Source: Ruminococcus sp. (GTDB taxonomy: Bacteria > Bacillota > Clostridia > Oscillospirales > Ruminococcaceae). Taken from it: a stretch of DNA of 64,000 nucleotides. A program made the position numbers and the translations under genes. Shown piece after piece: positions 33,001 through 40,172 of this stretch. How positions within the stretch are numbered: position 1 is the stretch's first letter; each line of letters begins with the position of its first letter. The notes beneath the pieces were generated by a model that searched no databases, had not been told where the DNA came from, and worked only from the letters and a program-made list of their open reading frames with translations. The stretch lies in NCBI RefSeq assembly GCF_019423705.1, contig NZ_JAHZAX010000002.1, positions 220,165 through 284,164 on the forward strand. Reading direction: 5' to 3'.

Positions 33001-35292
33001 TCAGCTATCATTTTCGTCATTGCGCAGAGATATCTTTGCCAAAATTATGGTGATATCGTCCTGCTTGCCGTTGTTATTTTGTGACAAAGCCTTTGCCCCA
33101 AGCTTGTTGACCATATCGGCGACTGAAAGCTTTGCGCTGCCGTTTGTATAAGTCGAAAGCTCACGGGCTGTGGCGTCCTCAACGCCGTCTGAGGTCATAA
33201 GTATCATATCGCCGTCAAAAAGCTTGACCTCTGTGATATCAGGCGAACAATCGGGCAAGATACCCGCAGGGAACGCTTGACCGCCTATGGACTTTATTCC
33301 GCCGTCACGGCAGAGATAGCTTTGCACCGCACCCGATTTAAGAAAATGCGCAGTCGCACCGTTAAGGTCAAGGCGCATAATATCAAGGGTTGCGAAAGAC
33401 TCTTCCCAGCCCTTGACACGGAGCATTGAATTGATGAGCTTGTGGGCAGTTTCCATTGACATTCCTGACTGTATCAGCCGTGTCACAAGACTTACGGAGA
33501 ACATTGAATCAAGCCGTGCCCTCTTCCCTGTTCCCATTCCGTCAGACAAGACGATGTATTTTTCATTGACGCTGGTGTCGAATATCTCAAAGCTGTCCCC
33601 AGAATATTCGCCGCTTGATGAAGCAGTGAAGCTTTTTATCTCAACGGAGAATTTCGGTATCTCCGCAAATGACATTCGGGTCATATTATCCACCCTGACG
33701 ATGACGGGTATATCAAGGTCTATCTCGATCATTTCAGAAAGCGCCGCCGTCAGCCGAACAAGGTCGCCCTTGAACTCCGCCGTGATGAACACATCAACAC
33801 GCTGGCAAAGGTTCTCGTCAACATACACGCAGGCCTTGACATTTGGATAGCCAAGATTTGAGAAATGCTCCCTTACCCGTGCGGAAAGCTGAGAATCAAT
33901 GCTGCGCACCTGCCCTGTTCTGAATGACAGGTCGGAAAGGATATCCTCCATTGCGGAAAGCTGCTCGCTGAGAAATTCACGCATTTCACGAACACGCATT
34001 CCGTCAGCTCGCTGAGCAAGATGATCGGCGTAAAGCTCATTGAAAGTGTGGCAAAGCAGCGCTTTTCTTGAGCAGCCCCCAAGGTGCTTCTCAACGTCCC
34101 CAAGGCTGAGATTATTGTATGTGCAGACCGTTTCCTCAAGCTGGGAAAAGGCATAATCAAGGCGAGTGCTGTTCTTATGACACAAGCCATACATCTCGCA
34201 ATCGCAGCAGACAGCGGACTGAACTTTCTTTGAGAGCGTCTGCTCTTTGGTGCGCTTGTCTATGGCCGCCGTGACCATTGTCAGCTGGCTTCTTATGCCG
34301 CCGAGGGTCTTTGAAGCCATATTGAGCTTTGACGAAGTTGTCTGCCCTACTAGATCAATTGAGTTTTTCACGCCCACGACTCTTTTCGCCGCCTTTTTGA
34401 TAAGGGGCATTGGCACGGCAATGAACAGCAGCGAACCTATGAGCAGGTCGGTAAACATCGGGAAAGTGTCGGCATTGACACCCATTGCCACAAGGCTCAC
34501 AAGAGACGTTACAAGAAATACCAGCACCATTAACAGCGTACCGAACTGCAAGAAAGCTCCGCAGATAAGCCCCGAAGTGGCCAACAGAAGAGTGTTTCTC
34601 GCAAGGCTTGGTTCACAAAGAAGTACGCCGCAGGTGGTCAGCGCACCGACGACTGCTCCGCCGATATTGCGATATCTCCTCACCGCCATAAGCATACACA
34701 TCGTACCGATTATCCTGCCCACATTGACGATATGCAAAGGCAAAGCTGTGAGGGTGGACACCAGCATTATATAAAGTATGCCTGTGAACACGCCGTTTAT
34801 GCCCGAAAGGTCGAACACGCCGCTGCGGCTTCTGTGGCGCTTGATAGTCAGCGCAATGAACACAATGCAGCCGCACATAAGGGAGTTTATCATTCTGAGC
34901 GAGGCGGTATATGTATCAGCAGGCAGCGCAACAGACATCACGCAGCCAAACAACATCATAGCGCCAGTCGTGAGCAGCGAGACGAACAGAGGGTCGTCCC
35001 TATGGTCGGCAGAGGGGAAAATGAGCTGCACCGCCGCCGTTACCAAAATAGCGCAGAGCTGGACAATGCCCTCGGTGAAAGTGCCGCTGACAAGATACCC
35101 CAACGCTGAGCCAAGAAAGGCAGGTATGACGTTCGCACCCGATAAAGCCGCCAGCGCCACGTTCATTGACGAGGGAAAGCCGAGTATCTTCCCGAAAGTT
35201 GCGCCGAAAGCCGCCGCCATTGTGAGCAGAGCTGTCAGCCAAGTCATACTGCCGAAAGTGTGAGTTTTTGCTGTTTGTCGAATTTTTTCCAT
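33001..35292 (-). CDS. spoIIE: Stage II sporulation protein E (PP2C phosphatase)
   Basis: Membrane-bound serine phosphatase that dephosphorylates SpoIIAA to release sigma-F in the forespore, and takes part in asymmetric septation with FtsZ. About ten membrane segments fill residues 20-310. A central regulatory region with a CCDCEMYGLCHK cysteine cluster follows, then a C-terminal PP2C domain with LSDGMGTGKRARLDS and MILMTSDGVEDAT metal-binding motifs. The 763 residues are normal for the family. The ATG at 35292 after GGTGAT is chosen; an alternative start 30 bases upstream is possible. Its presence is strong evidence for an endospore former. Confidence 0.95.
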   Translation of the reverse strand: MEKIRQTAKTHTFGSMTWLTALLTMAAAFGATFGKILGFPSSMNVALAALSGANVIPAFLGSALGYLVSGTFTEGIVQLCAILVTAAVQLIFPSADHRDDPLFVSLLTTGAMMLFGCVMSVALPADTYTASLRMINSLMCGCIVFIALTIKRHRSRSGVFDLSGINGVFTGILYIMLVSTLTALPLHIVNVGRIIGTMCMLMAVRRYRNIGGAVVGALTTCGVLLCEPSLARNTLLLATSGLICGAFLQFGTLLMVLVFLVTSLVSLVAMGVNADTFPMFTDLLIGSLLFIAVPMPLIKKAAKRVVGVKNSIDLVGQTTSSKLNMASKTLGGIRSQLTMVTAAIDKRTKEQTLSKKVQSAVCCDCEMYGLCHKNSTRLDYAFSQLEETVCTYNNLSLGDVEKHLGGCSRKALLCHTFNELYADHLAQRADGMRVREMREFLSEQLSAMEDILSDLSFRTGQVRSIDSQLSARVREHFSNLGYPNVKACVYVDENLCQRVDVFITAEFKGDLVRLTAALSEMIEIDLDIPVIVRVDNMTRMSFAEIPKFSVEIKSFTASSSGEYSGDSFEIFDTSVNEKYIVLSDGMGTGKRARLDSMFSVSLVTRLIQSGMSMETAHKLINSMLRVKGWEESFATLDIMRLDLNGATAHFLKSGAVQSYLCRDGGIKSIGGQAFPAGILPDCSPDITEVKLFDGDMILMTSDGVEDATARELSTYTNGSAKLSVADMVNKLGAKALSQNNNGKQDDITIILAKISLRNDENDS

Positions 35293-35322
35293 TCCTATCA
35301 CCACGTCCTGTAATTTTACCAA

Positions 35323-35370
35323 AATGTAATAATTACATTCTAGCAGGAATATTCAGCGAAAGGTGTCGGA
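35323..35370 (-). promoter_or_regulatory. spoIIE control region with 17-bp palindrome and possible Spo0A box
   Basis: A perfect 17-bp palindrome, AATGTAATAATTACATT (35323-35339), overlaps a TAGAAT -10-like hexamer on the minus strand (35342-35337). About 22 bp further upstream, TGTCGGAA (35364-35371) matches the Spo0A box TGTCGAA in six of seven positions, where a -35 element would be. Bacillus spoIIE is activated by Spo0A at a similar position. The assignment here is inference. Confidence 0.4.
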
Positions 35371-35413
35371 ATTAGGCAGGTCTATCTAAAAGCTGACCAA
35401 AATTACGGACAGC

Positions 35414-36283
35414 TTATTTTGCGCTTGAAAGCTCTTTGAGCTTCTCGGAAAATCTTATGAACTCTTCCATTGAAAGCGCCTCTGGGCGGACAGATGCAGG
35501 CAGGCCGCTTTCCTCGATAGCATTATTGACTGTCGCCTTATCAATGCCCATAGATGAAGAAACGGAATTTGAAAGGGTCTTTCTGCGCTGGGAGAATGCG
35601 CCTCTTGCGGTCTTGAAGAAGAACGCCTCGTCAGTCACGCCCTCGGGTGTTTTGTCCTTGACGTCAAATCTAACAACGCAGCTGTCAACATTCGGCGAGG
35701 GCATAAAGCTTCCTCTCGAGACATTGAAAAGTATTTTCGGCTGAGAGAAATAATTTATCGCCACAGTAACAGCGCCCATATCACGAGTGCCCATAGGAGC
35801 GCACAGGCGAGTGCCTGCCTCTTTCTGAACCATAACCGTGATAGACTTGATAGGCAGTCTTTCCTCCAACAACATCATCAATATCGGCGAGGTTATATAA
35901 TAAGGAAGATTGGCGCAGACAGCGACTTCCATTCCCTGAAACTCCTCAGCGATAAGCTTATGCAGGTCAACTTCCATAACGTCCGCATTGATTATCTTGA
36001 CGTTGTCATACTCAGCAAGGGTCTCTTCAAGGACAGGCAGCAGGCGGCTGTCTATCTCGATAGCGACCACCTTATCGGCACGCTTAGCAAGCTCATTAGT
36101 GAGCACGCCGATACCCGTACCGATCTCGATAACGCCGAAGCCCTTCTTAGCATTTCCCATTTCTGCTATCTTAGGACAGACAGTCGGATTGACAAGGAAG
36201 TTCTGTCCCAACGCTTTAGAAAAGGTAAAATTATGACGATCAAGCAAATCTTTTATTACGCCAATGTTAGATAAATTCTCCAT
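35414..36283 (-). CDS. rsmA: 16S rRNA (adenine1518/1519-N6) dimethyltransferase RsmA (KsgA)
   Basis: Dimethylates two adjacent adenines in the helix 45 loop of 16S rRNA, a late step of small-subunit assembly. The 289 residues show FSKALGQNFLVNP at the N-terminus, the SAM-binding VIEIGTGIGVLTNEL, the catalytic NLPYYITSPI motif and RGAFSQRRKTLSNS near the C-terminus. It has a strong promoter of its own. spoIIE lies 121 bp downstream (91 bp if the alternative spoIIE start is used) in the same direction, so partial co-transcription is possible. Confidence 0.96.
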   Translation of the reverse strand: MENLSNIGVIKDLLDRHNFTFSKALGQNFLVNPTVCPKIAEMGNAKKGFGVIEIGTGIGVLTNELAKRADKVVAIEIDSRLLPVLEETLAEYDNVKIINADVMEVDLHKLIAEEFQGMEVAVCANLPYYITSPILMMLLEERLPIKSITVMVQKEAGTRLCAPMGTRDMGAVTVAINYFSQPKILFNVSRGSFMPSPNVDSCVVRFDVKDKTPEGVTDEAFFFKTARGAFSQRRKTLSNSVSSSMGIDKATVNNAIEESGLPASVRPEALSMEEFIRFSEKLKELSSAK

Positions 36284-36337
36284 ATATGATAAAACACCTC
36301 AATATTTGTGGTAAACCGACAAAATGTTAACAAAAAT

Positions 36338-36366
36338 ATTATACCATATTAACAGACGTCTGTCAA
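36338..36366 (-). promoter_or_regulatory. Consensus sigma-A promoter of rsmA
   Basis: On the minus strand: TTGACA (36366-36361), a 17-bp spacer and TATAAT (36343-36338). The spacer contains a CAGACGTCTG palindrome directly against the -35 element, and TGTTAA/TTAACA arms (36325-36330 and 36349-36354) flank the -10. Either could be a repressor site. Confidence 0.8.
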
Positions 36367-36385
36367 CCAAAACAAAGTGGTCAAA

Positions 36386-36473
36386 TGAGGAATTAGGAAT
36401 GTTTGGCAGGGCGCCGTCCCTTACAAGAAAATCATCGCCGCTAGACGATACCACAATTCCTCATTCCTAATTC
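36386..36473. repeat. Small inverted-repeat element (MITE-like)
   Basis: Perfect 12-bp inverted repeats, GAATTAGGAATG (36390-36401) and CATTCCTAATTC (36462-36473), enclose 60 bp. A shifted 9-bp inverted pair, TGAGGAATT (36386-36394) and AATTCCTCA (36455-36463), gives alternative pairing. The inside holds GCCGTCCCTTAC, a word nearly repeated at 48825-48836. No coding capacity is visible. This looks like a short dispersed element. The rest of the gap 36474-36692 is AT-rich (TATATA tracts at 36590-36650) with no gene. Confidence 0.5.
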
Positions 36474-36692
36474 AAACAAAGCCCGTGAACGACCCGAACA
36501 AAGCAAATTTTCCGTTATATCATCTGCAAACGCCAAATTTACGTCTTTTGCGAAGCTATTTTTTATAATAACAATACACATCGTTTTCCTATATATTTAT
36601 ATATTATATATTCTCTATATAGATATGGTTGTTATATTGTATATATAGGGTAAGAAAAGGGCGTATCTAAGCGGTTTGAGGGGTGTTCAACA

Positions 36693-36788
36693 GTGGCGTT
36701 TTTGGTTGTCCTTTGTTGTTTTGCCGTACACTTTTTGCCTCTAATATTTGCTATTTCCCAGGAAATAATATTAGCGGAGGTGATATAA
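36693..36788 (+). CDS. Possible 31-residue hydrophobic ORF upstream of the 72-residue gene
   Basis: A GTG at 36693, preceded by GAGGGGTG (36679-36684 and following), opens a 31-codon frame. The product is mostly hydrophobic (MAFLVVLCCFAVHFLPLIF, then AISQEIILAEVI). It ends at TAA 36786-36788, four bases before the ATG of the next gene, and overlaps that gene's ribosome site. It could be a coupling leader peptide or a small membrane peptide. The evidence is position, ribosome site and composition only, so it may be a chance frame. Confidence 0.3.
   Translation: MAFLVVLCCFAVHFLPLIFAISQEIILAEVI
36741..36774 (+). promoter_or_regulatory. Long hairpin directly upstream of the 72-residue gene's ribosome site
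   Basis: CTAATATT (36741-36748) pairs with AATATTAG (36767-36774), and TATTTCC (36752-36758) with GGAAATA (36761-36767), around a CA loop with a three-base bulge. The stem ends next to GCGGAGGTGAT (36774-36784). A hairpin here could position or mask the ribosome site. Confidence 0.55.
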
Positions 36789-36792
36789 AGTT

Positions 36793-37011
36793 ATGAAAAA
36801 CCAATCTTTCGCACACGGACAGGAGCTGCCTTTAGGGCTTTCTATGGCGCTGGCTCAGAACCCTGTGGCTTATGGCTATTTCGCTAAGCTCAGCCCAGAA
36901 CAGAAACAGCAGATAATCGACTCTGTCCACGGCGTGCGCTCTAAAAGCGAAATGCGCCAGTTCGTTGACGGCCTCGCTGACGGCAACAGCCTTAATACGG
37001 GACTTTTCTGA
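36793..37011 (+). CDS. Small conserved-type protein of unknown function, 72 residues
   Basis: A 72-residue soluble, mostly helical protein. Its core LSPEQKQQIIDSVHGVRSKS followed by EMRQFVDGL resembles small clostridial proteins that carry a 'K.EM..lV..L' helix pattern and have no known role. The ribosome site GGAGGTGAT is close to perfect, 8 bases before the ATG, so expression is likely. A strong hairpin and a possible hydrophobic mini-ORF sit just upstream. No terminator is evident in the 69 bp before the purE promoter. Confidence 0.75.
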   Translation: MKNQSFAHGQELPLGLSMALAQNPVAYGYFAKLSPEQKQQIIDSVHGVRSKSEMRQFVDGLADGNSLNTGLF

Positions 37012-37080
37012 AAAAGTTGGTGTAGTTAAATTTCACAATAAATCCATTATTAATACACTTAAATTTTATATAAATGTGAG

Positions 37081-37109
37081 TTGAAATTTATCTGCAAATA
37101 TTGTACAAT
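37081..37109 (+). promoter_or_regulatory. Promoter of the purine cluster leader
   Basis: TTGAAA (37081-37086), a 17-bp spacer and TACAAT (37104-37109). Transcription from about 37116 would give a leader of roughly 360 nt before the purE ATG. Confidence 0.65.
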
Positions 37110-37236
37110 ATTATTGTAAGGTCTTGTCCGATGATACGGAGAAATTTTAGTAAATTCGGTCTTTACCTTCGGGCAATGTCAAGCTTCTTTCGGCGTTGCC
37201 TGTGATATTGTGCAGTTTTATGTTCAGGAGAGATTT

Positions 37237-37353
37237 ATGGCTGAGTTGCTGTGTTTTTCACCAATTACATATTCTTTCAACGGCGGATCGTCACGAATTT
37301 TCGGGTCTTGCTTTAGTTTTTCTGCACTTTTACACAAGATAATTATGCAATAA
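37237..37353 (+). CDS. Possible 38-residue leader ORF upstream of purE
   Basis: The ATG at 37237 has a good ribosome site (AGGAGAG, 37226-37232, with 4 bases between). The frame runs 38 codons to TAA 37351-37353. The product is MAELLCFSPITYSFNGG, then a Ser/Phe-rich middle and ALLHKIIMQ. The stop is three bases before the terminator stem, so ribosomes finishing or stalling on it would cover or free the stem. No run of a single regulatory codon is present, so classical amino-acid attenuation is not supported. Confidence 0.35.
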   Translation: MAELLCFSPITYSFNGGSSRIFGSCFSFSALLHKIIMQ

Positions 37354-37356
37354 CCG

Positions 37357-37384
37357 AACTGCAACACTAAAGTTGCAGTTTTTT
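37357..37384 (+). terminator. Intrinsic terminator in the purE leader
   Basis: A perfect 9-bp stem, AACTGCAAC (37357-37365) with GTTGCAGTT (37372-37380), followed by TTTT to 37384. Confidence 0.85.
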
Positions 37385-37476
37385 GTTTACCCAAACTTTG
37401 GTTAAATATTCTGCATTGTAGAAATAAATCGCAGGATAAAAACAAAAAAGTATTTTATTTATTGGAGGTATAAAGT

Positions 37477-37974
37477 ATGAAAAAAGTTGCAGTCATTATG
37501 GGTTCTGACAGCGATTTTCCTGTTGTAAGCAAGGCTGTTGCCGAGCTTAAAGCATACGGCGTTCCTTATGAGTGCCACGTTATGTCAGCCCACAGAACTC
37601 CTGCTCTTGCAAGCGATTTCGCTGACAAGGCCAAGGAAAACGGCTTCGGCGTAATCATTTGTGCGGCAGGTATGGCGGCTCATCTTGCAGGCGTTATCGC
37701 AGGTCACACAACTCTGCCTGTTATCGGTATCCCTTGCAAGGGTGCTAACTTCGATGGTATGGACGCTCTGCTGGCAACAGTTCAAATGCCAAGCGGTATC
37801 CCTGTTGCTACTGTTGCAGTTGACGGCGCAAAGAACGCTGCTATCCTTGCTATCCAAATGCTGGCGCTTTCTGACGAAGGTCTTGCCGAGAAGCTTGAAA
37901 AGGCTAAGCAGGATATGATCGACGGCGTTGTCGCAAAGGATAAGGCTTTGCAGGACAAGCTTGCAGCTCTTTGA
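37477..37974 (+). CDS. purE: N5-carboxyaminoimidazole ribonucleotide mutase PurE (class I)
   Basis: Converts N5-CAIR to CAIR in purine synthesis. The 165 residues show MGSDSDFPVV, the catalytic histidine in HVMSAHRTP and AAGMAAHLAGVIAGHT, and SGIPVATVAVDGAKNAA. No purK is visible in the window. Its substrate may therefore come from a PurK encoded elsewhere, or the protein may act as an AIR carboxylase. GGAGG lies 10 bases before the ATG. First gene of the main purine cluster, behind the attenuator-like leader. Confidence 0.96.
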   Translation: MKKVAVIMGSDSDFPVVSKAVAELKAYGVPYECHVMSAHRTPALASDFADKAKENGFGVIICAAGMAAHLAGVIAGHTTLPVIGIPCKGANFDGMDALLATVQMPSGIPVATVAVDGAKNAAILAIQMLALSDEGLAEKLEKAKQDMIDGVVAKDKALQDKLAAL

Positions 37975-38022
37975 TCTAAGCTATATATAATAATGTAAAT
38001 AATTTTATGGAGGAATAAACTT

Positions 38023-38739
38023 ATGGAAAACATCGTAAAGACAGAACAGCTCTATGAGGGCAAGGCTAAGAAAGTATTCGCTACAAACGACCCAGACCTC
38101 GTTATCGTTGATTACAAGGACGACGCTACAGCATTCAACGGCGAAAAGAAAGGCACTATCGTTGGCAAAGGCGCTATCAACAACAAGATGACAAACTATA
38201 TGTTCAAGCTTCTTGAAAAGGAAGGCGTTCCAACTCACCTCGTAGAGGAAATTTCCGACAGAGAAACTATCGTTAAGAAGGTAGAGATCGTTCCTCTGGA
38301 AGTTATCGTAAGAAACGTTGCAGCAGGCAGCTTCTCAAAGAAGCTCGGCATCGAGGAAGGCACTCCACTCAAGCAGCCAACGCTTGAATTCAGCTACAAG
38401 TGCGACGAGCTGGGCGACCCATTCATCAACAAGTATTATGCACTCGGTCTCGGTCTTGCAACTGAGGAAGAGATCGCTGATATCACAAAGTACGCTTTCA
38501 AGGTAAACGAATTTATGCTCGGCTTCTTCAAGAATATCGGTATCGACCTTATCGACTTCAAGATCGAGTTCGGCAGATTCCACGGAAAGATCCTTCTTGC
38601 AGACGAGATCTCACCTGATACTTGCCGTTTCTGGGATTCAAAGACCCACGAAAAGCTTGATAAGGACAGATTCAGAAGAGATATGGGCGGCGTAGAAGAA
38701 GCTTACCAGGAAATGATAAAGAGAGTTATGGGAGAATAG
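38023..38739 (+). CDS. purC: SAICAR synthetase PurC
   Basis: Joins CAIR and aspartate, with ATP, to give SAICAR. The 238 residues contain the N-terminal EQLYEGKAKKVF, the ATP loop DDATAFNGEKKG, VVEEISDRET-type acidic stretch (LVEEISDRETIVKKVEI), RNVAAGSFSKKLG and the C-terminal DEISPDTCRFWD motif. GGAGG precedes the ATG. The next gene's ribosome site lies within the end of purC and the gap is 4 bases, so translation is probably coupled. Confidence 0.97.
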   Translation: MENIVKTEQLYEGKAKKVFATNDPDLVIVDYKDDATAFNGEKKGTIVGKGAINNKMTNYMFKLLEKEGVPTHLVEEISDRETIVKKVEIVPLEVIVRNVAAGSFSKKLGIEEGTPLKQPTLEFSYKCDELGDPFINKYYALGLGLATEEEIADITKYAFKVNEFMLGFFKNIGIDLIDFKIEFGRFHGKILLADEISPDTCRFWDSKTHEKLDKDRFRRDMGGVEEAYQEMIKRVMGE

Positions 38740-38743
38740 ATTT

Positions 38744-40165
38744 ATGGGCGGTTTTTTCGGAGCTGTTTCAGCTAATGACTGTATTCAGGATGTTTTCTTC
38801 GGGACCGACTACCATTCACACTTAGGCACCAGAAGGGGCGGTATGACTTCATACTCCCCCGAGCTGGGCTTTCAGAGAAATATACACAGCATTGAAAACT
38901 CACCATTTAGAACTAAATTTGAAAAAGACGTAGATAGAATGAGAGGAAATATCTGTATCGGCTGCATAAGCGACACAGACCCTCAGCCGATCATGGTCCG
39001 CTCCAAGCTTGGACTTTATGCGGTATGTTCTATCGGTATAATCACAAACGCCAACATTTTGGCGCAGGAACTTCTTGAGAAAGGCTGCGCAAACTTCGAG
39101 ACAATGAGCAGCGGTGCGATCAATTCCGCAGGACTTATCGGCGCTCTTATCGCTCAGAAGGACAATTTTGTTGACGGCATTAGATATGCGCAAAGCAAGA
39201 TACAAGGCACTATGTCATTGGTGCTTATGACGGAAAATTCTATCATTGCGGCAAGGGACAAGGACGGCAGACTGCCTATCATACTGGGCAAGCGTTCCGA
39301 CGGCTTCTGCTTCTCGTTTGAATCTTTCGCATATCAAAAGCTTGGATATCAGACCTGTCACGAACTAAAGGCAGGCGAGATAACGAAAATAACTAAAGAC
39401 GGATATGAGATACTCAGCGAGGGCACGGACAAGATGAAGATATGTACCTTCCTGTGGACTTATTACGGCTACCCGACCGCCTGCTATGAGGGCGTCAACG
39501 TTGAGCTTATGCGAACACGCAACGGCGAGATCATGGCAGAGAACGATATGAAAAACGGCAAACTGCCTGACGTTGACTTTGTGTGCGGTATCCCTGATTC
39601 GGGCGTACCTCACGCTATCGGTTATGCCAATAAGAGCGGTATCCCCTTTGCGAGACCTTTTATAAAGTACACTCCGACTTGGCCGAGAAGCTTTATGCCG
39701 ACGAGCCAGTCAATGAGAAACAGAGTGGCTAAGATGAAGCTTATCCCTGTCCACGAACTTATCGAGGGCAAGAAACTGCTGTTCGTTGACGACAGTATCG
39801 TAAGAGGTACTCAGATGAGAGAAACAGTTGAATTTCTCTATGAGAACGGCGCAAAGGAAGTACATATGAGATCAGCCTGTCCGCCTATTATGTATGGCTG
39901 CAAGTATCTTAACTTCTCAAGAAGCACTTCTGAGCTCGAACTTATCGCTAGACAGATAATCGACGAGAACGAAGGTATCGAGGGAGTAAAATACATTGAA
40001 GAATACAGCAACTCAAGCACGGAGAGAGGAAAGCTCCTGCGTGACGAGATATGCAGAAGGCTGAAACTCACCTCCTTGGAGTTCCAGTCGCTTGAGGGCA
40101 CGGTAAAGGCAGTTGGCAAGCCCGAATGTGAGCTTTGCAGCTACTGCTGGAACGGAAGGGAATGA
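38744..40165 (+). CDS. PurF-like amidophosphoribosyltransferase paralog with a degenerate glutaminase domain
   Basis: A 473-residue PurF homolog directly upstream of the canonical purF. The C-terminal phosphoribosyltransferase domain is intact, with the PRPP loop LFVDDSIVRGTQM. Four cysteines match the Fe-S ligands of Bacillus PurF (KICTF, MYGCKY, CELCSYC). The N-terminal glutaminase nucleophile Cys is replaced by Gly (MGGFFGAV), the arginine stretch HVRYST reads ISDTDPQ, and the AHNGNLTN stretch reads CSIGIITNA. It therefore cannot hydrolyse glutamine in the usual way. It may use free ammonia, form a complex with PurF, or be regulatory; this is undetermined. Confidence 0.88.
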   Translation: MGGFFGAVSANDCIQDVFFGTDYHSHLGTRRGGMTSYSPELGFQRNIHSIENSPFRTKFEKDVDRMRGNICIGCISDTDPQPIMVRSKLGLYAVCSIGIITNANILAQELLEKGCANFETMSSGAINSAGLIGALIAQKDNFVDGIRYAQSKIQGTMSLVLMTENSIIAARDKDGRLPIILGKRSDGFCFSFESFAYQKLGYQTCHELKAGEITKITKDGYEILSEGTDKMKICTFLWTYYGYPTACYEGVNVELMRTRNGEIMAENDMKNGKLPDVDFVCGIPDSGVPHAIGYANKSGIPFARPFIKYTPTWPRSFMPTSQSMRNRVAKMKLIPVHELIEGKKLLFVDDSIVRGTQMRETVEFLYENGAKEVHMRSACPPIMYGCKYLNFSRSTSELELIARQIIDENEGIEGVKYIEEYSNSSTERGKLLRDEICRRLKLTSLEFQSLEGTVKAVGKPECELCSYCWNGRE

Positions 40166-40172
40166 TTTTAAA

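Larger units (their letters stand above)
37116..37384 (+). promoter_or_regulatory. Structured purE leader with attenuator-like terminator
   Basis: Downstream of the promoter the leader contains a 9-bp hairpin, CGGGCAATG (37170-37178) with CGTTGCCTG (37194-37202), with two wobbles. A possible 38-codon ORF (37237-37353) and an intrinsic terminator (37357-37384) follow, 92 bp before purE. This is the layout of a transcription-attenuation leader. I do not see the conserved core of the purine, ZTP, T-box or guanidine/PRPP riboswitches. The ligand or signal is unknown, and an independent small RNA is an alternative. Confidence 0.5.

Noticed and set aside
35276..35282. An exact TGTCGAA Spo0A-box match
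   Set aside because: It lies inside the spoIIE coding sequence, downstream of the start codon. A 7-base match is likely by chance.
37116..37476. Known riboswitch classes (purine, ZTP, guanidine/PRPP, T-box) upstream of purE
   Set aside because: I looked for their conserved core words and paired elements and did not find them. The region is reported only as an unidentified leader.
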